From: Rickettsiales bacterium | GTDB lineage: Bacteria; Bacteroidota; Bacteroidia; Cytophagales; Cyclobacteriaceae | Reading direction: 5' to 3' | DNA: 64,000 nt | Assembly: GCA_002729235.1 (NCBI GenBank) | Contig: PBTY01000017.1 | Span: 1 to 64,000, forward strand | In this document: positions 19,937-29,200 of the stretch, piece after piece | Numbering within the stretch: position 1 is the stretch's first letter | Layout: every line of letters begins with the position of its first letter | Notes under the pieces: generated by a model | Told to the model about the DNA's origin: nothing | The model's database searches: none | The model's input: only the letters and a program-made list of their open reading frames with translations | Translations under genes and position numbers: made by a program

Positions 19937-21030
19937 TCCACCCACTCGGCTACAAAAAGGTTGGTATCCCTATTTCCTCCGTTGAATCGATTGGAGGCCC
20001 AGACTAATTGCTTTCCATCAGGGCTGAACATGGCAAATGAATCGAATACTTCATCGTAAGTAATTCGCTCGAGACCAGTTCCATCAATATTGATCATGTA
20101 GAGATTAAAAGGAAACCCTCTTTGAGATTCGTGATTTGAAGAAAAGACAACTTTGGTTCCCGACGGGTGGAAATATGGAGCCCAATTGGCATTTCCCAGA
20201 GATGTAATCTGTCTTAAATCCGATCCGTCTACATTACAAATAAACAATTCCATTTGTGTTGGCTGAACTAAACCTTGAGCCAGTAAATCTTTATAGTCTT
20301 TGATCTCCTCTTCGGTTTTAGGTCTTGATGCTCTAAAAATCAATTTGGTACCATCCGGTGAAAAGAATGCTCCACCGTCATAACCAAGCTCATCGGTAAC
20401 CTGTACTACATCGGAACCATCCAAGTTCATGGTATATAGTTCCAGATCACCAGACCTCATAGATGTAAAGACAATCTTATCTCCTTTTGGGGACACAGTT
20501 GCCTCAGCATCATATCCCGGAGTTTCGGTGAGTTGATTGGTAATGTTTCCATCAAGGTCGGCTATAAAAATATCATACGTATCATAAATCGGCCACACAT
20601 ATTTTCCACCTACTGATCTTGGAGGGTCAGCAGGACATAAAGAATCACCCAAATGAGTAGAACCATATACAATTGTAGAATCTCCAGGCAAGAAATATGC
20701 ACAAGTAGTGCGCCCAAAGCTGGTACTTATCATTGGTGGCTTTTGTTCAGGGGAAGCCTGATCAACAGTTAAAGCAAAAATTTGATCGCACTCAACACCC
20801 CATTCGGCATAATCTGATTGGAATATCAATTGATCACCGGAGAAAGACCAATAAGCTTCAGCATTGTTACCACCCCAGGTCAGCTGTCTAATGTTTTTTA
20901 AATGCCCTTCTTGATCATATCTTAAGCTATCAGATACAACTGATTCATCAGTCGTATCTTGATTGGATCCAGAAGGACTGGTACATGAGAAAAATATTAG
21001 AGCAGGTAAAATGCCTAGAATGTATTTCAT
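19933..21030 (-). CDS. TolB-like PD40 propeller lipoprotein
   Basis: A 365-residue lipoprotein (lipobox ALIFFSC, cysteine near residue 16) made of WD40-like PD40 repeats. Recurring units are ATVSPKGDKIVFTSMRSGD, AFFSPDGTKLIFRASRP, PYFHPSGTKVVFSSNHE and AMFSPDGKQLVWASNRF, which build a TolB-type beta-propeller. Proteins of this class are usually periplasmic and often occur beside peptidases, as here, where an M28 peptidase diverges 47 bp away. It lacks the TolB N-terminal domain and is not the Tol-Pal component. A binding or scaffold role is likely. Confidence 0.85.
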   Translation of the reverse strand: MKYILGILPALIFFSCTSPSGSNQDTTDESVVSDSLRYDQEGHLKNIRQLTWGGNNAEAYWSFSGDQLIFQSDYAEWGVECDQIFALTVDQASPEQKPPMISTSFGRTTCAYFLPGDSTIVYGSTHLGDSLCPADPPRSVGGKYVWPIYDTYDIFIADLDGNITNQLTETPGYDAEATVSPKGDKIVFTSMRSGDLELYTMNLDGSDVVQVTDELGYDGGAFFSPDGTKLIFRASRPKTEEEIKDYKDLLAQGLVQPTQMELFICNVDGSDLRQITSLGNANWAPYFHPSGTKVVFSSNHESQRGFPFNLYMINIDGTGLERITYDEVFDSFAMFSPDGKQLVWASNRFNGGNRDTNLFVAEWVD

Positions 21031-21077
21031 AACAACTAACTTTAAACGACCGCTAAACTAATTATATCTATTTTATT

Positions 21078-22304
21078 ATGAGGTTTATACCATTGTTATT
21101 CCTTGGAATATTTTTTGCAGCCTGTCAACCGATGGCAGATAATGGCATTTCAGTTGCTGACGATATCAAAATTCTAGCTAGTGATTCTTTAGGTGGAAGA
21201 GAAGTTGGCACTGAAGGAGAGCGAATGGCTGCTGCATATATTACCGATAGATTTACAGGGCTTGATCTAAAGCCAAAGGGTACTGATGGTTACCTCCAAT
21301 CATTTTTTGTGAAGGATGCAGAAAATCCTCATGAGCAAGCAAAAATGTCCTCTGTTGATTCCATACAAGGACTGGAGGGAAGAAATGTAGTTGCTTTTCA
21401 AGATAATCCTGGGGATAAAATCATTGTAATAGGTGCACATTACGATCATCTGGGTTATGGAGGTTTTTCTTCATTAAATCGAGGTGATTCCGCCATTCAC
21501 AATGGTGCTGATGACAATGCGAGCGGTGTATCTGCATTGTTGGCCATTGCCCAGTATTTCAAACAAAACCCAATCGATTCAGATATTTTGTACATCGCAT
21601 TTTCTGGAGAAGAAAAAGGACTGTGGGGCTCTAACTATTATGTAAAGAATCCAACAATAGATTTAACAAGTGTCAATTTCATGATCAACATGGACATGGT
21701 TGGTAGACTAGATACTGCAAAAGGAATAGCTATTCATGGAACCGGTACTGCTCCTGTTTGGTCTGATGTAATTGACAACTCAAATACTGTGGGTTTGAAG
21801 GTTGTGAAAAAAGAGTCTGGCGTAGGACCATCGGATCATACGTCATTTTACCTGCAGGACATTCCAGTACTTCACTTTTTTACTGGTCAACATGAAGATT
21901 ATCACAAACCAACTGATGATGCAGAGTTGATCAATGTAGAAGGAATTGAGCTCATCGCTACTCATATTGAAAACATAATTAAGAATCTTGACAAAAAACC
22001 TAAGCTTACCTTCCAAAAAACGAAAGATGAATCGAGTAATGGACCTAGATTCACCGTAACTCTTGGAGTGGTCCCTGACTATCTTTTTGATGGAACTGGG
22101 ATGAGAATTGATGGGGTGAGCGAGGACAAACCTGCCCAGCAGGCTGGACTTGAAAAAGGTGATGTAGTGCTCCAATTAGGTGATAGCACCATTACAGATA
22201 TGATGAGTTATATGCGCGCTTTATCCGCTTTCAATAAGGGTGATGCCACCACAGTTGTTATTGAAAGAGATGGAGAGGAACTTAAATTTGACGTCAATTT
22301 CTAA
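21078..22304 (+). CDS. M28 family metallopeptidase with PDZ domain
   Basis: A 408-residue exported lipoprotein (lipobox FFAACQ) with an M28 zinc aminopeptidase domain and a C-terminal PDZ domain. Zinc and catalytic residues are visible in order: H and D in GAHYDHLG, D in NGADDNASGVSA, the EE of SGEEKGLWGS, D in INMDMVGRL, and H in the GQHEDYHKPTD segment. The PDZ domain (about 320-405) includes GLEKGDVVLQLGDS. It should trim peptides in the periplasm or at the surface. The next gene starts on the base after its stop, so the two are coupled. Confidence 0.93.
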   Translation: MRFIPLLFLGIFFAACQPMADNGISVADDIKILASDSLGGREVGTEGERMAAAYITDRFTGLDLKPKGTDGYLQSFFVKDAENPHEQAKMSSVDSIQGLEGRNVVAFQDNPGDKIIVIGAHYDHLGYGGFSSLNRGDSAIHNGADDNASGVSALLAIAQYFKQNPIDSDILYIAFSGEEKGLWGSNYYVKNPTIDLTSVNFMINMDMVGRLDTAKGIAIHGTGTAPVWSDVIDNSNTVGLKVVKKESGVGPSDHTSFYLQDIPVLHFFTGQHEDYHKPTDDAELINVEGIELIATHIENIIKNLDKKPKLTFQKTKDESSNGPRFTVTLGVVPDYLFDGTGMRIDGVSEDKPAQQAGLEKGDVVLQLGDSTITDMMSYMRALSAFNKGDATTVVIERDGEELKFDVNF

Positions 22305-23003
22305 ATGCGCATATTAATTGGCATATTTCTATTGACAGGACTTGGTGCATGTTCAGACTCTGCCACCCATGTCATCAATCAACATTATCAGGCGCTAGGT
22401 GATATTTCTGAGATCAATAACATCGTCACCAAGGCTGAATGTGTTGGTCCGGATGGAGATTATTTCACTATCACCAAGTCGTCTTTTCGAGACGATTATT
22501 TGCTATTTCAACAAACCTACGACTACAAGCCTAATCCTTTCTACGCCTTGATTCGAACTAAAGACAAAGGATTTGGACTAGACACGAATTTCACCTCTCA
22601 AGGCCCGTTATCCAATGCAATCATTGCCGTATTGAAAGCACACGAGTTTCATGAAATGATGCTACAGCCAGATCAGCGTTATTTTGATTTAAAGCAATTA
22701 GAAGACACGACCTTTTTTGATCAAAAATGTAGACAATTGATCGGATCAGACCATTTAGGCTTGCCAGTACGATTGTATTTCGATAAAGAAACACATCTAA
22801 TGGCTGGTATTGCTCAGGCTAATCCTTACAAAAAAGGGGAAGTTATTTGTGTTCATTTCGAAGAGTGGAATTACAACAATCCCGTGCCTATTTTCAATAG
22901 AGTTAATATCCGACAAGGCAAGAAGGATCAATATATTTTGGATTACAACAAAATAATTTTCAATCATCCAGAGTTTGAAGAACTGGTTTTGCAAGAAAAC
23001 TAA
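22305..23003 (+). CDS. Lipoprotein, LolA-like fold, unknown function
   Basis: A 232-residue lipoprotein (lipobox TGLGAC) that starts immediately after the M28 peptidase stop codon. The sequence is a run of strands such as YFTITKSSFRDDYLLFQQTY and LPVRLYFDKETHLMAGI, with VHFEEWNYNNPVPIFNRVNI near the end. This pattern is typical of the outer-membrane lipoprotein carrier-like (LolA/LolB) fold found in many Bacteroidota secreted proteins. It lacks an obvious catalytic site. It probably works with the peptidase at the membrane. Confidence 0.7.
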   Translation: MRILIGIFLLTGLGACSDSATHVINQHYQALGDISEINNIVTKAECVGPDGDYFTITKSSFRDDYLLFQQTYDYKPNPFYALIRTKDKGFGLDTNFTSQGPLSNAIIAVLKAHEFHEMMLQPDQRYFDLKQLEDTTFFDQKCRQLIGSDHLGLPVRLYFDKETHLMAGIAQANPYKKGEVICVHFEEWNYNNPVPIFNRVNIRQGKKDQYILDYNKIIFNHPEFEELVLQEN

Positions 23004-23185
23004 CACCGCCTCCCTCCTTCTATCTTTCTATAATACCGGTCATCACAAGATTCTAATCTCAAGCAACCTTGCATTACATAATACCATATAATAAATAGTA
23101 ATGCAATGATGCAACTTTTCACCATACAGGTGCATCTAAGTGTCAGAACCTTAAGATCAATTACTCAAACCAAACTAATAGAATC

Positions 23186-25612
23186 ATGATTCGCAATTAC
23201 CTAATAGTTGCTTTCCGGAATCTCAGAAAGCAGAAATTCTACAGCGCAATCAATGTGCTTGGCCTATCCATAGGCCTTTCGTGTTTCTTTTTCATTTCGC
23301 TATTTGTAACAGATGAGTTCAGCTACGATCAATCATCTCCTTATGCTGACAAAATCTATCGTATGGATTTTAGTGGAAGCATCAATGGTAATGAATTCAT
23401 TACAGCTCTAATGAGTGCTCCTGCAGCGGAGACAATGAAAGCAGACTATCCAGAAGTAGACGATTCTTTTAGATTCCGAACGACCGGTAACTGGTTTGTC
23501 AAACGAAAAGGTAAAGAACTCACCTTTAAAGAGGAAAATGTCATTTATTCGGACCCAAATTTTTTCGACTTCTGGGGAATGGATCTTTTATATGGAGATC
23601 CTGAGACGTGCCTGAGTCGACCCAAAACACTTGTTTTAGATGAAACAACTGCTAAAAAAATCTTCGGAGATATGGATCCTGTTGGTGAAATGGTGGTCCT
23701 GGATAATAAAGAGGATTATGAGGTAACTGGTGTCTACAGAGATTTTCCTGAGAATAATCATTTTCATTACAACATCATGATTACCATGTTGGATCGTGAA
23801 GAAGCAAAAATGAAAATGTGGATGAGCTTCAATTTCAACACCTATTTAAAGCTCACAGATGGAACAAAACCCGAAGATCTTTCTGCTAAATTTCCTGAGT
23901 TAGTGGACACCAAGTTAGGACCTGAAATCAAACAATTTATGAATCTAGATATGGATCAGTTTGAGGCGCAGGGCGATTATGCAGGATTGTATTTGGTGCC
24001 ACTTACCGACATCCACTTAAAAAGTGATAAACTCGGTGAGTTGGAAGCCAATGGCGACATCAAATATGTTTATATCTTCTCTGCTATAGGTCTTTTTATT
24101 TTGATATTAGCCTGCATCAATTTCATGAACCTGTCCACTGCAAGATCAGCCAACAGAGCTAAGGAAGTAGGAATCAGAAAAGTGATGGGGGCTTTCAGAG
24201 GACAGCTAATAAAGCAATTTATCTCGGAAGCTATGCTGATTTCATTGATTTCAACCATAGTAGCGCTAGGATTGACTACCCTCATGATGCCTTATTTCAA
24301 TGAACTCGCCGGTAAAGAATTAGAAAGTGCAGAATTATTTTCAGGTGAATTTCTATCGATAATTGTAGCAATCATGCTGGTTGTTGGTTTGTTATCAGGG
24401 AGTTATCCAGCTTTCTATCTATCAAAATTTAGACCTGCAGAAACTCTTAAAGGAAAACTGAATCTGGGCTTTAAAAGCGGAGGCATACGGAGCATTTTAG
24501 TGGTCATGCAGTTTACCGTATCAATTATTATGATAGTTGGAACAGCTATAGTTTTTAACCAGTTATCATATATTCAGAATAAGAAACTTGGATTTGACAA
24601 GGAACAAATTTTGATGATCAACGATGCCTGGATTCTCCGTGATAACGTGCAAGCATTTAAAAATGAAGCTTTAAGAGATTCGAGGGTAAAAGCGGCCACA
24701 GTAGCAAGTTTTTTACCTGTTGGAACAGCGAATAACAACAATGTCTATTATCCGGGTAAAAACGTCAACACCAACGAAAGTCACATCTTGAGCAATCACT
24801 ACATTGATTATGATTATTTAAGTACTCTTGATATGAATGTTGTGGACGGAAGAGCATTCTCCAAAGAATACCTAACAGACTCTACCGCAGCTATTCTCAA
24901 CCAAACCGCAGCTAGACAAATGAATGTTGGTGTTGGAGATTATATCTCTAACCATGGTGGTGACCAGGATTCGATGTATGCTGTGAGTTACAAAATAGTA
25001 GGTATTGTAGAAGATTTCCATTACGAATCACTACGACAAAACATCAATCCTTTGGTATTCCACATTGGTAAACGAAATGGTTATGTTGCGTTAAAAGTGG
25101 AACCAACCGAAACGGAAGCAACAATAAAGTATTTGGAAGGAATTTGGGATCAAATGGCCCCAGGTCAACCTTTTGCTTATAGTTTCATGGATGAGCGTTT
25201 TGATCGCATCTACGCCAACGAACAGAAAGTTGGACAAATATTTGGGGTATTCGCCTTCCTGGCAATTTTCATCGCTTGTCTCGGATTGTTTGGTCTGGCA
25301 TCATTTACAGCGGAGCAAAAAAGAAAGGAAATTGGTATTAGAAAAGTTCTTGGAGCATCCATCACACACATTGTCAACAAACTATCCATGAGCTTCATCA
25401 AACTGGTGGCAGTGGCATTCATCATTGCCTCTCCTATCTCCTATTTTGCCATGAAGGCCTGGTTAGATGACTTTGTATATCGTACGGATATCAAAATATG
25501 GGTATTTGTGGCTGCAGGATTTGCTGCATGTGCCATTGCCTGGCTCACAATGAGTGTTCAAAGCTGGAAGGCAGCCAGAGCAAATCCAGTAACTTCTTTG
25601 AGAAATGAATAA
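23186..25612 (+). CDS. ABC transporter permease, FtsX/MacB type
   Basis: An 808-residue permease with two FtsX-like cores, a large family in Bacteroidota. Each core has a MacB-like periplasmic domain: about residues 50-270 and 475-680. Helices lie near 20-42, 285-310, 340-365, 385-405, 435-460, 685-710, 735-755 and 770-795. Signature loops are NRAKEVGIRKVMGAFRGQL and QKRKEIGIRKVLGASI. Members act with a separate ATPase, often as mechanotransmitters for efflux or lipoprotein release. No ATPase gene lies in this window beside it, so the partner must be elsewhere. Confidence 0.93.
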   Translation: MIRNYLIVAFRNLRKQKFYSAINVLGLSIGLSCFFFISLFVTDEFSYDQSSPYADKIYRMDFSGSINGNEFITALMSAPAAETMKADYPEVDDSFRFRTTGNWFVKRKGKELTFKEENVIYSDPNFFDFWGMDLLYGDPETCLSRPKTLVLDETTAKKIFGDMDPVGEMVVLDNKEDYEVTGVYRDFPENNHFHYNIMITMLDREEAKMKMWMSFNFNTYLKLTDGTKPEDLSAKFPELVDTKLGPEIKQFMNLDMDQFEAQGDYAGLYLVPLTDIHLKSDKLGELEANGDIKYVYIFSAIGLFILILACINFMNLSTARSANRAKEVGIRKVMGAFRGQLIKQFISEAMLISLISTIVALGLTTLMMPYFNELAGKELESAELFSGEFLSIIVAIMLVVGLLSGSYPAFYLSKFRPAETLKGKLNLGFKSGGIRSILVVMQFTVSIIMIVGTAIVFNQLSYIQNKKLGFDKEQILMINDAWILRDNVQAFKNEALRDSRVKAATVASFLPVGTANNNNVYYPGKNVNTNESHILSNHYIDYDYLSTLDMNVVDGRAFSKEYLTDSTAAILNQTAARQMNVGVGDYISNHGGDQDSMYAVSYKIVGIVEDFHYESLRQNINPLVFHIGKRNGYVALKVEPTETEATIKYLEGIWDQMAPGQPFAYSFMDERFDRIYANEQKVGQIFGVFAFLAIFIACLGLFGLASFTAEQKRKEIGIRKVLGASITHIVNKLSMSFIKLVAVAFIIASPISYFAMKAWLDDFVYRTDIKIWVFVAAGFAACAIAWLTMSVQSWKAARANPVTSLRNE

Positions 25613-25623
25613 GTAATCAGATC

Positions 25624-25652
25624 GCACCAGCATCCAAGCTGGTGCTTTTTTT
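25624..25652. terminator. Hairpin terminator between convergent genes
   Basis: The arms GCACCAGC and GCTGGTGC enclose a six-base loop and are followed by seven T residues on the plus strand. It ends the permease gene and touches the stop codon of the convergent gene at 25651. Confidence 0.88.
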
Positions 25653-26055
25653 ACTTTGTAGCTAGCCAGCTTTTTGCCTCGTCTACCGACTGGCAATGCT
25701 GCACCTCAAACTTACCCTGATCCATTTTCTGAACGATGTTCTTCACGGACATCTGATTGAGTACATTTTCTGCCACTACAATAGCTGAAGAGCGATATCC
25801 TTTATCATAAGCAGCAGGAAACCACTCATTCATCAAGTACTCTTGATTTTCCTGACTGACCACACTGGACTTTCTATTGTCGGCAATCACCTTACTAGAC
25901 TTGTTTTTGACAATCAAATCCAATGCTTTTTCACAGGCTTCTTTAAATAATTCAGGTGTAGCAAATCCATGCCACTCCAGGTGAACAGCATTTATATCAG
26001 CATGATGATACACTTTGCAGTGCTTCTTATCATATTCAAGAGACGTTTTACTCAT
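25651..26055 (-). CDS. STAS/SpoIIAA-like small protein
   Basis: A 134-residue soluble protein with alternating strands and helices: YHHADINAVHLEWHGFAT, FKEACEKALDLIVKNKSSKVIADNRKSS, then YRSSAIVVAENVLNQMSV. This resembles the SpoIIAA/STAS-like proteins frequent in Cytophagales, often involved in stress signalling or lipid binding. The conserved serine phospho-site of anti-sigma antagonists is not clear. It stands alone, convergent with the permease gene and divergent from dnaE. Function unknown. Confidence 0.7.
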   Translation of the reverse strand: MSKTSLEYDKKHCKVYHHADINAVHLEWHGFATPELFKEACEKALDLIVKNKSSKVIADNRKSSVVSQENQEYLMNEWFPAAYDKGYRSSAIVVAENVLNQMSVKNIVQKMDQGKFEVQHCQSVDEAKSWLATK

Positions 26056-26256
26056 GATGTTTATTATTTATACAGGTTAACGAAGGCCTGAAGATATTTA
26101 ATGCTCCAGAACATTCGATTTCTCTTTCGACCAACATCTTTCATCAGATGCTGAAAAGTTTTCCACATCAGACAAATTGCCAGCCTTCAAATCTGTATTG
26201 GTCGATGGATTTTTTTTATTTTGTTGGTTGTTAAGAAAAGCAAACCACCACGCTGC

Positions 26257-29200
26257 ATGTACTTAATCTTTGATACGGAAACTACTGGTTTACCAAGAAA
26301 CCAGAATGCTCCATTAACTGACTTTGACAACTGGCCAAGACTTGTCCAGATTGCCTGGCAGCTTCATGGTCCTGAGGGAAATCTAATATCTCAAGGGAAT
26401 CACATCATTAGACCTGATGGATTTACCATTCCCTTCAACTCTCAAAAAGTACATGGTATTTCAACAGACCGAGCGCTTGAGGTTGGTAAAGATCTTAAAG
26501 AAGTACTGGACATCTTCTCGGAGGATGTTAGGCGTGCAGAGGTACTTATTGGTCACAACATTGAGTTTGACAATAAGATTATAGGTGCGGAATACTTGCG
26601 AACAGAGCAAGAAAACCTACTTGAGGGTTATCCAAACATCGATACGGGTCTTGACACCAAAGAATTTTGTGACATCCGAATGGGTAACGGGCGTCTTAAG
26701 ATGCCCCGACTTATCGAGTTGTACGAAAAACTATTTGGCAAACCATTTGATGATGCACACGATGCGGCATATGACGTAGATGCTACGGCGCAAGCCTTCA
26801 TGGAGTGTTTGCGAAGAGAAATCATTCCTACTCATGATGGCACCGATCCTAAGTCGATTAAATATGAAGCGCCGGACCTTGAGGCAGCGAACTTCGCATG
26901 GGCCAGAGAAAAATCTGGTGGTCAATTAACAGATCGACAGGTCTCAGTTGAAGAGATTAATGGTCCGTACTGTCACTTGCATGTACACTCGCAATTCTCG
27001 GTTCTTCAAGCCACTCCAAGTGTTGAAGCGGTTGTTGCTAAAGCCAAAGCGCTGGAAATGCCGGCGGTAGGTCTTACAGATCTAGGCAACATGTTTGGCG
27101 CCTTCAAATTCGTAAGAGCAGCTCTAGCCGAGGGTATCAAACCGATTGTAGGATGTGAATTTTATGTAGCTGAAGACCGAAAAAGGCTTCAGTTTACGAA
27201 AGACGATCCGGATAGAAGATTCCAACAAGTTCTTCTTGCTAAAAACAAGACTGGATATAACAACTTAATCAAGCTTTGTTCACTTGGGCACATGGAAGGC
27301 CTATATGGCCTCTACCCGCGTATCGACAAAGCACTTATTGAACAATATAAGGAAGGTGTGATTGCGACCAGTGGTGGACTTGCTGGCGAAATCCCGAATC
27401 TTGTCCTAAACGTCGGTGAACATCAAGCTGAAGAAGCTTTGCAGTGGTGGCTGGACCTTTTTGGTGATGATTTCTATCTGGAAATTAACCGACATAATTT
27501 AGATGAAGAAAATCACCTTAATGAGGTCCTAATTGGCTTTGCCAGAAAATACAACATCAAGGTAATAGCAGCGAATGAGCTCTTCTATTTGGATGAAGAG
27601 GAATCCAAAGCGCATGATGTACTGATCTGCATCAAAGAAAACGAAAAGCAAAGCACACCGATTGGCCGTGGACGTGGTTTTAGACCAGGATTGAAAAACT
27701 CAAGCTACTACTTCAAAAGTGAGCATGAGATGAAATCCGCTTTCACCGACTTGCCAGAGGCTATAGAAAACATCCAAGAACTGATCGATAAGGTAGAAGA
27801 ATACAAGCTCGAGCGAGATGTATTACTACCTAAATTTGAGATCCCGGATGAATTCAAAGATCCACAGGATGATGAAGATGGTGGAAAACGTGGTGAAAAC
27901 GCCTATTTACGTCACTTGACCTATGAGGGTGCTAAAAAACGTTATGAGGAGATCACGCCAGAGATTCGGGAACGGTTAGATTTCGAATTAGCCACTATTG
28001 AGAATACAGGGTATCCTGGTTACTTCTTGATTGTTCAGGATTTCACCACTGAAGCTCGAAACATGGGTGTTTCGGTTGGTCCGGGGCGGGGTTCAGCGGC
28101 AGGATCTGCTGTTGCCTATTGTATTGGTATTACCAATGTAGATCCGATCGCTTATGATCTCCTATTTGAGCGTTTCTTGAATCCAGACAGGGTGTCACTT
28201 CCCGATATTGATATTGACTTTGACAATGAAGGGCGAGAACGTGTAATTAAGTACGTAGTGGATAAATATGGTGCTACACAAGTAGCTCAAATTATCACTT
28301 ACGGTACCATGGCACCCAAATCAGCCATTCGGGATGCCGGACGCGTGATGGAACTCCCTTTGCCTGAGACGGATGCCATAGCTAAACTGATTCCAGAAAA
28401 GCCAGGGGCCAAATTCTCCAAAATTTGGGGTGAAGTACCTGACCTGGAGCGCATGCGCCATGGTAAAGATCTCCCTTCTCAGGTTTTGAATCAGGCAGTA
28501 GTACTGGAAGGTTCGGTGCGAAATACCGGTGTCCATGCCTGTGGGGTAATTATTACACCAGATGACTTAACCAAGTTCGTCCCGCTTTCCAAAGCGAAAG
28601 ATTCTGATCTGTATGTCACCCAATTTGATAACAGTGTAGTAGAGTCTGCTGGAATGTTGAAAATGGACTTTTTGGGCCTGAAAACCCTTTCTGTTATCAA
28701 AACAGCCATCGAGAATGTTAAAAAACGACATGGTATTGAAATAGATATTGACAAAGTTCCTTTGGATGATAAGGTCACCTATGATCTCTATCAACGTGGT
28801 GAAACCAACGGAACTTTCCAGTTTGAGTCTCCTGGTATGCAAAAGCACTTGCGTGCGCTAAAACCAGATAAGCTGGAAGATTTAATTGCCATGAACGCCT
28901 TGTATCGTCCAGGTCCAATGGAATACATTCCGGACTTCATTAACCGAAAGCATGGTAAAGCTGAAATCGTGTACGATTTAGCGGATATGGAAGAATACCT
29001 GGCAGAAACTTACGGTATTACGGTCTATCAGGAGCAAGTTATGCTTCTATCACAGAAGCTAGCTGGATTTACCAAAGGTGAGGCCGATGTTCTTCGTAAG
29101 GCGATGGGTAAGAAGCAGCGTGCCGTTCTCGATAAGATGAAGCCTAAGTTCGTAGAACAGGCAAAAGAAAAGGGCCATGCAGAGGACAAGCTAGAGAAAA

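Noticed and set aside
26221-26256. TTG start extending dnaE by twelve codons
   Set aside because: The exonuclease domain begins at the ATG at 26257 (MYLIFDTETTG); the extension is unlike other family members.
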